Assembly: GCA_021292105.1 (NCBI GenBank)
Contig: CM037864.1
Location: 41,964,514-42,028,513 of the forward strand
Direction of reading: 5' to 3'
Source of the DNA: Anadara kagoshimensis
Taxonomy: Eukaryota > Mollusca > Bivalvia > Arcoida > Arcidae
DNA length: 64,000 bases
Each line of letters starts with the position of its first letter. The first letter of the stretch is position 1. The notes beneath the pieces were generated by a model that was not told the DNA's origin, did no database searches, and saw only the letters and a program-made list of their open reading frames with translations. The translations under genes were made by a program, and so were the position numbers. Shown in pieces: positions 11,945 to 22,446 of this stretch.

Positions 11945-11978
11945 TGAACCGATTGCGCCACCGCCGCTCTATTTATAC
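11945..11978 (-). promoter_or_regulatory. TATA box and initiator in the 3' LTR
   Basis: On the minus strand, TATAAATAG (start near 11978) is followed about 31 nt later by TTCAGTTC, an initiator-like TCAGTT. The spacing fits an RNA polymerase II core promoter in the sense orientation of the element. The same arrangement exists in the 5' LTR. Confidence 0.6.
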
Positions 11979-12746
11979 TCCGACCGGGTACTCATTCGGG
12001 ATGCTGGAACTGATTCGGAGATCGGTGTTCCATTGAAAGTATAGGGAGAAGTACTGATTCGGCATTTTCCGTAAACCGGTGCACTGGTTATGGCCAGAGA
12101 TACGGCGCAATACAAAGTAGTGCGTGAAAATAAAAATAATTAAAAATAGTAAAATGCCGTAATAATAATCATTATTTCACTTAAATAATCCTAATATGCT
12201 AAAGAACTTAAATTAATCGGGATTAATTGTATATTCAAGTGTTTAGCTCAAAAATATAAAAGTACAAAAAGCAACTGATGCTGGCTGTGTATCAAAGTTT
12301 GCAGAGCGGGACGGACAAACTTGAATGTTAAATTATATGGATTTATACAGAATTTACGCTCTGAACAGACAAAACAGGTATGTCATCCCAATATTTGGGC
12401 CTTGGAAATAACTTACATAAGTTAAATTATGTTCAAAATGCTGTACAAGGGTTCTAAAACCGATGTCAAAATATCGAACGCTGATAAACCAATGTAAACA
12501 AAATGGCGGCGCGTTCTCGATGATGTGACCATAAAATAATAATAAATTTATTAAAAATACTTAAGTACAGAAACAAACTGTGGCATTAACCATGGTGACT
12601 TGTAAAACCATTCTGCCGATAATAAAAACCAGTATAGTCAAAATAATAAAATAAACATTTAGTATATCACTGATTTCAACGTATTATAACAACATCACAG
12701 CATATTATGCTTGAAGATATATGGTTAGGAACCATAATTCGTCACA

Positions 12747-12760
12747 TTACCCCCACCTTA
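12747..12760 (-). promoter_or_regulatory. Polypurine tract
   Basis: On the minus strand, TAAGGTGGGGGTAA lies directly against the TG start of the 3' LTR. This is the position and composition of the plus-strand primer of LTR retroelements. Confidence 0.8.
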
Positions 12761-14136
12761 TAAAGGCTGGGCGTCCTCGGACAGCAATTAACAATATAGA
12801 CATAATAATTTATATATATTATATCTCTTGACTAGTATTAAAACAAACTGAAACAGTTTGGGCACTTAGATTTGCATAAAGTCACAATATTAACACCATG
12901 AAAACAATTATAAAGAATCATGGGAAAAATCAAAAACATTCCAATCCATGTCTGTGATCGAACAGTAGCCTGTATACTTGACTACTTGGCACTATAAGGG
13001 TTCTATAATCTTGACTGTAATACAGATATCTCAGATTTGACCATTTTAAACACCTCAAACTTATATAATACTTTGCTCAAAAACTGTAGAGCACTGATAT
13101 GATGCTTTAAATAATACACTTGACATTTACTTTTCAGGTACACAAGAACTGATGAATGAATTTCAATTACAGGTCATACACCATTTATCCTCCTGCATTA
13201 TTCAATTCATTATATACATACAAGAAGAACAGACCAAGTCATAGAAAAGAAAGATAGGAAGAAAGAAAACAGATTAGAGTAACATGTTTTATATGCATCA
13301 ATGACATAAATATAGATATTAAAGTCTCTATAAAAGATTTCACAATGTCCATAGATTCACTTTACTTTTATCTTTACTTTGTCTTTGTAATATATCTGGT
13401 GTATATGGCAGGTATATAAATAGCGCTAGAATAATCACAACTTTAAATAGTTTGTCAGTAATTTATCCAAATAATGAAAATAGTATTCCAGAGTCACCAT
13501 CTGAATGATAGGGCATAATAATCCACCGAATGATTTTCAATCTCGAATACAAACAGGTTCCAACACAGAGAATAAACCATCATATTAGTAATCCAAATTT
13601 TTTATGAAAAAGCAGTAACACTTGAATTTCACAACACTAGTAAATTTCCAATTCTATTAATAATGACTACCAGTACTCTGGATATTCCAATGGTAATTAT
13701 AATCCTGGTAAGAATTTACGAAAAAAAAAAAAAAACACTTAACATTCCATATAACTTTGGAACTACTAGAAATTTTAAACATTGCAGAACAGTTGCACTT
13801 ATGTTATATTAGTCACACTTGAATTACACAGCACTAGTAAATTTCCAATTGTTATGAATATCAGCACACATCTATTGGTAATTATAATCCTGGTAAGAAT
13901 TTACGAAAACACTTAATATTCCATATAACTTTGGAATTACTAGAAATTTTACACATGTTGTAGAACACTTGCACTTATATTATTATTGTTATTATTTCAG
14001 TTCACGAGAACAAAGATCATCACAAGAAGAGTCATTGTCACACAGAAATTCTTAAGTTCCAAAAGAAGTAGAAATCCAGGGAAAGTTCGAAGATAGAGTT
14101 GAGCATGGTGTCCATGAATATATAGTCTTTGAATGT
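12761..14136 (-). other. 3' untranslated part of the LTR element with a partial tandem duplication
   Basis: No ORF is supported. Two copies of a segment of about 180 bp (about 13618-13800 and 13817-13985) share ACACTAGTAAATTTCCAATT, then GGTAATTATAATCCTGGTAA and CCATATAACTTTGGAA. This region forms the tail between the zinc-finger ORF and the polypurine tract. Confidence 0.6.
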
Positions 14137-15633
14137 CTAATGAGTCTTCGGTAGACGTATGCGGATGTTTTTCAGATTAAGTTGTTTCACCAGGTCGTCA
14201 GTATCACAATTGCGGTTGAGATAAGCAGCTTTGAAGAGATCTAAAACATGAAACTTGTCAAGTCCAGTTTCCAATATCGATTTTACCATTAGGAAATTGT
14301 AATACCTCATATGTCGGTCGATCTGATTTTCCTTCTCCCAATGGGGCATGGCTGTGCCTGGAAGTGCCAGCATGTTATATTTGTCTAATAAAGTGCAACG
14401 GCTCAAGTTGGACAAGGATCTTCCTTTACTAAGTTCCAAGGTAATGGCCGCATACTCCAATGACATCAATTTATTATCAGGAGACATGGTTTGCCAATTT
14501 GAGGGTGGCCAGGTTAATCCGTCGGATATTTGGACAATGTTGGCAGTACCCCAGTCCCTCATAGCCGGCAACATAAGGGGCATACATCCAAACTGAAGCA
14601 TCTGTGTGGCCGTAATCTGGATATCTCTTTCTCCAGGAGCAGGTTCCTCTTCGTCAGACGACAAACACTCGTAACGATCATCGACAAAATAAACTGGTCC
14701 AGATGTTATAGACGAGGCCGATGCCATCACAGGAAGTTTCTGGAAAGGCTTCTTGAATACGGACGATGATGCTGGAGTAATAAATCCAGAAGATATAATA
14801 GAGCTGGCAGGTACGACCGGTTGATCACTGGACTCACTGATGGAGGTTACCGGGACGGACGGCAAGTTGTTAAAAGTGACTGGTGTAAGGTGAGGAGGTG
14901 AGCTCTTTCTCGCTGTAGCGGTTGACGAAACGGACCATACTACTGGAGATGGCTGGCTGGGTAAAGGACTCACCACAGGCGTAGATAATACTGACATCAG
15001 ATCACGGTCTGTAGCCATGGAAGGAAGACCGAACTCCGGCGAATTAAGGAACGGCATGGACAGCACAGGGACTGGTGTAGAAACTACAGACGTCAAGGTA
15101 GAGGTCAAGGTTGTCAAGTTATCTGGCTTTGAAGTACTCAAAGGTGCTGACACTGTACTAAATGTTGACAGAGTAGATGATAGCGTGGAAATAACAGACA
15201 TCTGGGTGGTCACTACAGCTATAGGTGCTGGTGAAGGTACTGGTACGTCCTGTGTACTAGAAATAGTAACTTTCCTTGGTGGGTCTGGGAATAACACCAC
15301 AGGATCAAGTAAAGTGATCGACTCTGGCGAGCTCACGTCTGACAATTGTTCGCTTAAAGGAACATTTTCCTTTCCCGGGGCCGAGATCTTCTCGAAGCGA
15401 GGTTTCTTTGCAGCCATCTTCCAGTTGGAATTTGGAGAGTAAAAGCGTTCCTCCAGAACCTGATGTTTATTACGTCTGTGTCTATCAAGATACGCTGGCT
15501 CAGCCTTTGGATACTGATAGTTACATCCCTCGTGAGGGCAACTGGCCAGGTCTCCATGTTGCGACCTCTCATGACGCCTGAGAAGCTTACTCTTTGTAAA
15601 AGAGGCAGGACAGGTATTGCAACGATACAACAT
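14137..15633 (-). CDS. C2H2 zinc-finger accessory protein in the env position of the LTR element
   Basis: An intact 498-codon ORF if started at the Met at 15633. The open frame extends upstream to 15912, but that part is the tail of a hairpin-ended element. A splice-acceptor-like TTTTCTACTTTCAG ends one base before this ATG, so I trimmed the start. Residues 5-26 form a classic finger (C5, C8, H21, H26), and residues 32-57 a second with wider spacing (C32, C37, H52, H57). A Ser/Thr/Pro/Val-rich region (about 90-330), an acidic patch (SSDEEEP) and a C-terminal region of about 150 residues that looks largely helical follow. The fingers suggest nucleic-acid binding; the C-terminal family is not recognised. 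It lies between integrase and polypurine tract, on the same strand as pol and inside the LTRs, with no signal peptide or membrane segment. It could be an element-encoded factor or a captured host gene. Unlike gag and pol it has no frameshift. Confidence 0.8.
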   Translation of the reverse strand: MLYRCNTCPASFTKSKLLRRHERSQHGDLASCPHEGCNYQYPKAEPAYLDRHRRNKHQVLEERFYSPNSNWKMAAKKPRFEKISAPGKENVPLSEQLSDVSSPESITLLDPVVLFPDPPRKVTISSTQDVPVPSPAPIAVVTTQMSVISTLSSTLSTFSTVSAPLSTSKPDNLTTLTSTLTSVVSTPVPVLSMPFLNSPEFGLPSMATDRDLMSVLSTPVVSPLPSQPSPVVWSVSSTATARKSSPPHLTPVTFNNLPSVPVTSISESSDQPVVPASSIISSGFITPASSSVFKKPFQKLPVMASASSITSGPVYFVDDRYECLSSDEEEPAPGERDIQITATQMLQFGCMPLMLPAMRDWGTANIVQISDGLTWPPSNWQTMSPDNKLMSLEYAAITLELSKGRSLSNLSRCTLLDKYNMLALPGTAMPHWEKENQIDRHMRYYNFLMVKSILETGLDKFHVLDLFKAAYLNRNCDTDDLVKQLNLKNIRIRLPKTH

Positions 15634-15650
15634 TCTGAAAGTAGAAAATT
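15634..15650 (-). promoter_or_regulatory. Splice-acceptor-like site before the zinc-finger ORF
   Basis: The minus strand shows a pyrimidine-rich TTTTCTACTTTCAG ending at 15635, with the ORF ATG beginning at 15633. This fits expression from a spliced subgenomic RNA, as for env-position genes of retroviruses and some Ty3/gypsy elements. The donor site was not located. Confidence 0.5.
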
Positions 15651-15705
15651 TTATAGCTACTATAAGCAAGAGATCTTGCAGTTTTAGAAGGGAAAACATT
15701 TCTAG

Positions 15706-16060
15706 CTCACTTGCCCAAAACCAGATGTCTTGGCATGTGTTTGTGCGTGCATGCATGTGTCCATGAACTTCGCTTAAACTCTTCTTCTCCTGAACTCTGG
15801 ACAGATTTTGATAAAACTTTGTAGGATTAATCCAGGAGTAATGCCATTTTAAGTTTGTGAAAACCGTTGACCTTGACCTTCGTTCAAGGTCACAATTACT
15901 GAGAATGGCCATAAGTGTAAAATCACTAAAATGTACTAAATTACCTAGGATTCTCTAACTGGATATACATATTCACATATCAAGCTCTACAAACTTGGCG
16001 AATAGATTTGACCTTGACCTACTTGGTCAGGGTCACAGTGACCTAATATATATAAAAAAA
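15706..16060 (-). mobile_element. Partial hairpin-ended element (145-bp-unit family), reverse orientation
   Basis: On the minus strand it ends AAGTGAGCTA. Before that it has a degenerate GCACGCACA stretch and a segment with AAGTTTTATCAAAATCTGTCC resembling the unique 3' part of element A. The other side has TGACCTTGACCT and AAGGTCAC half sites. The 5' palindrome is missing and the 3' hairpin is eroded. It lies within the presumed intron upstream of the zinc-finger ORF. Confidence 0.6.
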
Positions 16061-17616
16061 AAAATTGCTATCAACGACTTCTCATTACCAACATGCTTAG
16101 CATCTGGTATAAAATTCAATATATAGAAACAGAAGATATCCATCACAGGAAATTGCTATACAGGCTCTATTGGACCTTTTACAGTTATCTCGGATTCAGG
16201 TATATTTACAAATTCAATTCTGCGTTCTGCTACTTCAAAGACATATTCGCGTTTTGTGTTATAAGCCCGGTTACAAGCAGCCATTATACAACATTATACA
16301 TGTACACTAAAATCAAGCAAATCATCTCATACAACACTTCATCTCATACAGTAACAACGAACTAATGTTTTATTTACATTTGCACTAACACAGAATTCAA
16401 TATAACTGTTAGACTTTATTTAAATTCATAATTTTCTGTATGATAAGTATGACCTAATCTTGCCATGATGTCTCTCCTGAAATAGTTCTGTTCTTCTTTT
16501 ACAGTTTAACAGATTACAGCATTTTTCACAGGCCTGCTGCTACTTGAAGCTTGATTCCATTATACAGGTCACAGTTTTTACCGGTACTAGGTCCAATCGT
16601 CATGCACTGCTCCTAGTCAATAGCTAAGACTTTAGTGAGGATGTCGCCATTCCTGGTGAAACTATTTACTGCATTATATCACAGCACATTTTCAGGTATT
16701 ACAGATCATTTAGACAGAGATTAGTATATACTCTTATTGCCTCATTGCCTGGCACAGAAACAGAACCTTATCAAGGCTTTATAACTCAACGACATGTAAC
16801 AATAACTCCTTTAATAATCTTAGACTGCTACTAAGAACTACAAAATGACGTTGCAAAATACCCTCGTCATCAACAGACTATAAAATGATACATGTAGTAC
16901 TAAAAAGGCTACAATCCAACCAACACAACACAAATATATTGCGTCTAAAAAGAACAGAAACAGAGATCTCAGCCACAAATTGTGGTGTTTACAGATCAGT
17001 CCAATATAATACAACTAGCTGAATTAGTTCAACGACAAAATACAGACTATAACATAAATAATTTACTACACAGACGCCAACTCATTATTACCAATGTTTG
17101 GCAAAATCCTAAGTGCACAGAACTAACTACATACGAATTCAGACTATTTCGACCAAAACTGAGCTTTAGTTCATCAATACCTTGATTTATGACTTAATAA
17201 TTCATAGCCTAGTAATTCCATTTTACTATAGGTACACAGACTTCTAATTTCCTACTCAAATTAGATAGTTCATTAACAGTTATTCAGCTTACTGTTAAGT
17301 AGACAGCCTCATAAGTTGTGCTCCAAAGATATAAAGAAAAGCAAACGCACAACAACAACTTTATATTTTAAACAGTTAAGAACACTACCGGTATACAAGT
17401 AAGCACAGAAATGACATGCAACAAAAAGTTTCACAACAACCTCTTCAGATAGCACATCATTAATAACAAATAAATAACTCCTAACTCAAACAAGTAACAA
17501 CATAAATCATATGAAATGGATTGAACATCCCAAATGTACACACTGCTTCATTATGAAGACAAGGCAAATCACAATTATTTACAGTTGCACTGCAATACTA
17601 CACAGGAAAACTCAAC
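16061..17616 (-). other. Non-coding interior of the LTR element, between pol and the zinc-finger ORF
   Basis: AT-rich. Short ORFs on either strand resemble nothing known. It lies downstream of integrase and may hold the intron and untranslated leader of the zinc-finger transcript. Confidence 0.4.
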
Positions 17617-18388
17617 TCAACAAACAAAATCAGACATCCATTTAGGCTGCCTGCAAATTCTTTTGCTTCTTCTCAACCCACTGGAAGTAGGTAATTCATC
17701 TGAACTCCTACTGTCATCTGAGAATTCCTCGTTTTCTGTCTGGGTACTAATCGCTTCATTTTCTCCTGTTTGGTCAGGTAAATCTTCATAAACTCTAACT
17801 TCTTCAGTGGTCAGAAACTCGATGTCACTAGACTCATCTCTAGCCAATTCAGCATTCAACCAATTGTGATACTCCCCTTTGAATGGCTTCAATCTGTTAT
17901 GGTGGACCACTTTCATCTTTGACTTTTGTGACCGCTGTATCTTGTAAACCAAATCTGAAAATATATCAATAACAAGATATGGACCCTCCCATTTATATGA
18001 TAATTTTGGAGATTTCCCCTGTGTTCTGTTTGTAATTCTTAACCATACAGCATCCCCTTTATTATATTGTTTTTGGTATGCCTTATGGTCATAGTTTTTC
18101 TTTTGAGATTCACTTGCGACTGCCATGCTTAACCTGGCATTTTCATTTATTTCCCACATTAATTCTTGTTGAGAAATAACATATTCATCATAGGAATCAT
18201 ATTCTTCTATTGTAGGCGGAGGCCCATACAGTAAATCAGCTGGAAGACCAACCTCTCGGCCAAACATTAGTTTGTTTGGTGAATATCCTGTACTCTCATG
18301 AACAGATGATCGGTATGCCAACATAACAAGTGGCAAATGTTTGTCCCAATCACGTTGGTCATGAGATATATATTTGTTAGCATTTCTT
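17617..18388 (-). CDS. pol: Integrase C-terminal part (pol continuation after frameshift)
   Basis: This frame carries the end of the integrase core, including the third acidic residue of the DDE triad (E in the VERFNR-type motif, encoded near 18400-18415). LAYRSSVHESTGYSPN, typical of gypsy integrases, follows, then a C-terminal GPY/F-like module (KWEGPYLVIDIF) and VHHNRLKPF. A Ser/Glu-rich tail ends RRSKRICRQPKWMSDF. It is continuous with the RT-RNase H-integrase ORF upstream except for a one-base shift in the C run near 18430. No chromodomain is evident. Integrase joins the cDNA ends to host DNA. The Met at 18336 is unlikely to be a natural start, because the frame is an extension of pol. 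Confidence 0.85.
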
Positions 18389-20500
18389 CTACTGTGCGAT
18401 TGAAACGTTCAACCATTCCATCGCTCTGGGGTGATACGGGGTAGTTCGGGTTTTATCAATGTCAAGAAGTTCACATAAGTTTTGGAACAATTTTGACTCA
18501 AATTGTCTCCCTTGATCAGTATGGAGTTGTGCAGGCACTCCAAATCTGCTGACAAATTCGCTCACAAATAACCCAGCAACAGTTTCAGATTCTTGATTCT
18601 CCATAGGATAAGCCTCAGTCCAGCGAGTAAAGTAATCTGTCACAATTAGAATATACTTTTTATTACTATTTGTACGAACCAGTGGACCCAATATGTCCAT
18701 GGCTACGCGTTCCATTGGGGCACCTACTAGGTATTGTCTCATCTTGGCACGCATTGTCTTTTGGGGATTCTTCCTAGCCTGACACTCCTTACAAGTGTTA
18801 CACCAAAGTGTCACAGCCTCTTTATAACCGACCCAGTAGAATCTTTCTTTAACCCGGCACAGTGTGCGTTTGATCCCAAGGTGTCCACAAGTCGGATTAT
18901 TATGTAACAAGCTTAAAACTTCATTTTTAAACAATTCTGGTAATACAAGTTGCCATTTTTCTTTATTACCATCCAGCCATTTTCTATATAGGACCCCATT
19001 AAATAATTGTAGTCTGTCCCACTGGGACCAATATGCTTTTACTTTGGTATTCTGGCTTGAAATCTCACTCCATCTTGGCCTTCTTTCAAGTTTGTCTTTC
19101 CACATGACAATCTGACATATTATTGTATCAGAAATCTGAGCTTCCTTTAAGTCCTTGGAGGTCTTATTTTGAAACCAAACTTCTGTACAATCTTGTTCGC
19201 TGCACCTCCTGCAAAGGTTTGTAACCATGTCTACAGACTCTGACTTTTTATTTTCTCTTACCGTACCTTCTTTGTCCTTATTTTCACGTTGCGCACAATA
19301 GTCACAAGACACGCATGGCCTTCTCGACAAACCATCAGCATTTCCATGCTGCCTTCCAGGCCTGTGTTGTATAGTGAAATTATAAGTGTGTAAAATCTCC
19401 AACCACCGGGCCATTTGACCTTCTGGATTCTTGAACCGTAAAATCCAACTCAAAGCACCATGGTCAGTACGTATGATAAACCTTGAACCATATAAGTAAT
19501 GATGAAAGTGTTTTATAGAAGCAATTATGGCTAATAATTCGCGTCTTGTCACACAGTAATTTCTCTCTGCTTTGCCAAGTGATTTGCTGAAATATGCCAC
19601 CACCCTCTCCTGATTATTCTCATCTAATTGTGATAGAACTGAACCTATCCCATAACCACTTGCATCGGTATCCAGTATAAACTCTTTTGCGATATTGGGA
19701 TAACATAATACTGGTGAGGATATCAAGTGCTTCTTTAATGCAACAAATGATTCTTCACATTCTTTTGTCCACTTAAAATTATTCTGTTTTTCGGTCAGTT
19801 TATGCAATGGCCTGGCCAAGTCGGCAAAGTTCCTTATGAACTTTCTGTAATATGAACATGTACCTAGAAAACTCCGGACATCGTGTACATTTCTGGGCTG
19901 CGGCCAATTCTTTACTCCCTCTATCTTGATTGGGTCTGTCGATATCCCTTTATTAGATACAATGTGCCCTAAGAAAGCCACTTCCTTTTGAAAGATATTA
20001 CACTTCTTAGGAGAAATTTTCAATCCTGCCGTTTTTATCCTGTTCAAAACTTCTGCTAACCTTTCGAGATGAGCTTCAAAAGTATCCGAGAAGACGATTA
20101 CATCATCTATGTATACTAAGCAAGTCTGCCAGTGTAAACCAGCTAGCACGAATTCCATTAATCGCTCAAACGTTGCTACAGCATTGCATAAACCAAAAGG
20201 CATCACCTTAAATTGAAATAAACCACTGGCTGTACAGAAAGCTGTTTTATCTGCATCCTCGGGTTCAACCTCTACTTGCCAGTAACCCGACTGGAGGTCA
20301 AGGGTCGAAAACCACTTTCCACCTCGAAGAGCATCAAGTGAGTCATCTATCCTGGGCAAAGGGTACGAGTCTTTTACTGTGACATTGTTTACGAGTCGAT
20401 AGTCTAAACAGAATCTCACTGAACCATCCTTTTTGGTTACTAAAACCACAGGGGCTGCCCATGGGCTCGTGGATTTTTCTATTATACCGCAATCAAGCAT
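18389..20500 (-). CDS. pol: Ty3/gypsy pol: reverse transcriptase, RNase H, integrase N-terminal and core
   Basis: A 703-codon ORF; the frame stays open upstream to about 20690 without a Met, so the true product is longer and made as part of a polyprotein. The RT has FCLDYR (30-35), the first catalytic Asp in STLDLQSGY (D68) and YIDD (130-133). RNase H follows with TDAS (D279), RRELLAI (E321) and RTDHGAL (D346). HGNADGLSR closes that domain. The integrase HHCC finger uses H533, H540, C570 and C573; the core has D602 and D662. The ORF stops early (18389) after a one-base loss in a C run near 18430, before the catalytic Glu, which lies in the neighbouring frame. All catalytic residues are therefore present in the DNA, but not in one frame. 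The shift may be a sequencing error. It copies the element RNA into cDNA and integrates it. Confidence 0.95.
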   Translation of the reverse strand: MLDCGIIEKSTSPWAAPVVLVTKKDGSVRFCLDYRLVNNVTVKDSYPLPRIDDSLDALRGGKWFSTLDLQSGYWQVEVEPEDADKTAFCTASGLFQFKVMPFGLCNAVATFERLMEFVLAGLHWQTCLVYIDDVIVFSDTFEAHLERLAEVLNRIKTAGLKISPKKCNIFQKEVAFLGHIVSNKGISTDPIKIEGVKNWPQPRNVHDVRSFLGTCSYYRKFIRNFADLARPLHKLTEKQNNFKWTKECEESFVALKKHLISSPVLCYPNIAKEFILDTDASGYGIGSVLSQLDENNQERVVAYFSKSLGKAERNYCVTRRELLAIIASIKHFHHYLYGSRFIIRTDHGALSWILRFKNPEGQMARWLEILHTYNFTIQHRPGRQHGNADGLSRRPCVSCDYCAQRENKDKEGTVRENKKSESVDMVTNLCRRCSEQDCTEVWFQNKTSKDLKEAQISDTIICQIVMWKDKLERRPRWSEISSQNTKVKAYWSQWDRLQLFNGVLYRKWLDGNKEKWQLVLPELFKNEVLSLLHNNPTCGHLGIKRTLCRVKERFYWVGYKEAVTLWCNTCKECQARKNPQKTMRAKMRQYLVGAPMERVAMDILGPLVRTNSNKKYILIVTDYFTRWTEAYPMENQESETVAGLFVSEFVSRFGVPAQLHTDQGRQFESKLFQNLCELLDIDKTRTTPYHPRAMEWLNVSIAQ

Positions 20501-20690
20501 CCGCTGGACTTCTTGTTTCTCAATTTCTCGCTTAGCTAGTGGTAGCCTTCTTGGTGTCTGTTTTATTGGAGCTGCATCTCCTGTATTGATTTTGTGTTTT
20601 ACTAAACTTGTACGTCCTAGGTCATTCTTTGTTTTTGCGAAAACTTCTAAATTTTCAGTATCAGGTTTTTGACCATATCTTGCTGTTCTT

Positions 20691-21581
20691 TACTCAGGTT
20701 ATTGCTGCACGTATCTAGCATTTGCTGTAAATACGCTGGGACAGGTTCATCTACCGCACTCTTGCATGTCACCATTTGACAGCACTCTAGATTATTCTTC
20801 TCTGTGTGACCAAGGTCATCTAATTCAATAACATTAGTTACAGGTTGACATTCGGCAGCACAAGTATTCTTAAAAATCGTTTGGGTTTCATTGCTTACAT
20901 TAACAAGCCTAAGAGGTACTGTTTGACCTGTTGGTGAAACAACAACTCGGGCAACAAGTATTCCTTGCTGCCAGTTTTACACTACTGGGTTCGATTAATA
21001 CGTGGTTAAAATTTGCATCATGGTCAATCTTAGCTGTTAACACAACTTCACTATGTGGCGGTATTACTGTATTGTCTTGTATCCTAACCCGATAAACATT
21101 GACAATTGATCCTCTTTCAGACAGACTATGCTGTCTTCATTCAAAGTATGGTTCCTTGGCCCATATCTATCTGACAATTATGAGCATGTAAGAAGTCATA
21201 CCCTATGACCATTGGTGCCTCAACTTCAGCTACGACAACCCTATGATGAAATAAATAACCTTGAATCCTGATTGGCATCACTGCACTTCCTGATGGCACG
21301 ACCAAACTCCATCTGCCATTCTGAGTTGCGTTGAATCATTTTGTAAACTTGGCCTTACTTCTTGGTGTATGCACTTAAACTTTTCTGGATGTAAAATAGT
21401 TATTGTTGAACCTGTATCGATAAGGCAGTTTACATCAACATTAAAAATTTTGATTTAATATATAAAGAATTATTTAAAATATTCTGCCTCAATTTGTAAT
21501 TCTATCGGACCTTTTCAATTCATCAGCTGGTGTTTGGCCCCCAACATCAGCTATATCTAGTTTCCCTGATTCTTGTTTTTC
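20691..21581 (-). pseudogene. pol: Retropepsin-type protease region of pol, frame-broken
   Basis: The minus strand at 21407-21424 encodes LIDTGS, the active-site motif of retroviral-type aspartic proteases, within the context NCLIDTGSTITIL. Further on, about 21170-21205 encodes VIGYDFLHAHNC, the conserved hydrophobic-G-x-D-F-L block following the flap. Several one-base shifts prevent a single ORF; no open frame over 60 codons with a Met remains. The location between the gag zinc knuckle and RT is canonical. The enzyme matures the Gag-Pol polyprotein. Confidence 0.75.
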
Positions 21582-22446
21582 TCACCTGACTTTTCTACAG
21601 AATATCAGGCACTTTATTAGCAGCCCCAATTTGACTTCTATGCCTTGGAGTATTTGTATCTGCCTGTTGCATATTCTTCTTCCTTTTAAAACAGTCAATT
21701 TTCCAATGACCAGCTTTGCCGCAATAATTACAGTTTCCTTTTCTTCTATTGTTCTGCCTCTGGGTGTTTGCAATAGCCTGTTCCTGATTCCCGGGCCATC
21801 CCGACCAGCTTCAATTTTTGCTATTCTTCCCATTACATCCTGTAGTAAATCGGAATTTGGAATGTCATCCATATTGTCACTATTACCCCTTGGAACTTCT
21901 GTCTGGAATCTGACACCAGTTCTACCTAACCTGCGTTTTCGGCCTTGCTGAAATGCCTCATATTCTAGGGCTATACGCACAGCGTCCTCTATAGATGATG
22001 GTTTGCCTTGATGCACAGACCATTCCATTTCGACATCATTCAATGCGTCTACAAAACAGTCTCGAGCCAGCTGTTCTCTAAATATTATGGGAGCACTTGG
22101 GTAAGCTAACCTAGTTAACCTCTTTATCTCTTGTCTAGCTCCGTCAATGGTTCACTCCTTTCTCAGTCTGTTCTTAATCTGAGCTCGATACAACTCGGAC
22201 TGATTATCAGGTTGAAATCTCGCAGTAAGTGCAGATACTAGATGTACATAACTATGACGCAAGTCGGGCCTAAGATCACTCAGAACACTTTGAGCTATAC
22301 CTCTAAGACTGGTGGCTAACTCCATAGCCTTTGTAACATCATCCCATTTATTCATTTCGGAGATCATTTCAAAATGGACCAAATAGTCTTGCCAGTTGGT
22401 TTTTCCATCATAAACAGCTGGTTTCCTCGGTTTCTTAATTTGGGTG
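21582..22446 (-). pseudogene. gag: Gag capsid and nucleocapsid region, split over frames
   Basis: The minus-strand segment 22382-22152 encodes a capsid-like stretch (ELATSLRGIAQSVLSDL, then LTARFQP) typical of Ty3/gypsy Gag. Segment 22043-21582 continues with a basic linker. At 21691-21732, in a neighbouring frame, a CCHC zinc knuckle is encoded (C-x2-C-x4-H-x4-C, CNYCGKAGHWKIDC). At least two shifts are needed to pass from the N-terminal Gag frame through capsid to the knuckle. The knuckle binds the element RNA for packaging. Whether the shifts are real or assembly errors cannot be decided here. Confidence 0.8.

Larger units (their letters stand above)
10956..12746 (-). repeat. 3' LTR (left copy, 1791 bp)
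   Basis: On the minus strand it runs from TGTGACGAATTATGG at 12746 to TTCGTTACA at 10956. It matches the right LTR almost base for base. It contains three 98-bp internal repeats (about 11425-11715), a TATA box with initiator (about 11945-11978) and AATAAA-type signals downstream on the minus strand (near 11770). Confidence 0.92.

Noticed and set aside
15634-15912. N-terminal 93 codons of the long zinc-finger frame
   Set aside because: This part is the tail of a hairpin-ended repeat (degenerate GCACGCACA and AAGTGAGCT) and lies before a splice-acceptor-like site, so the open frame is fortuitous.
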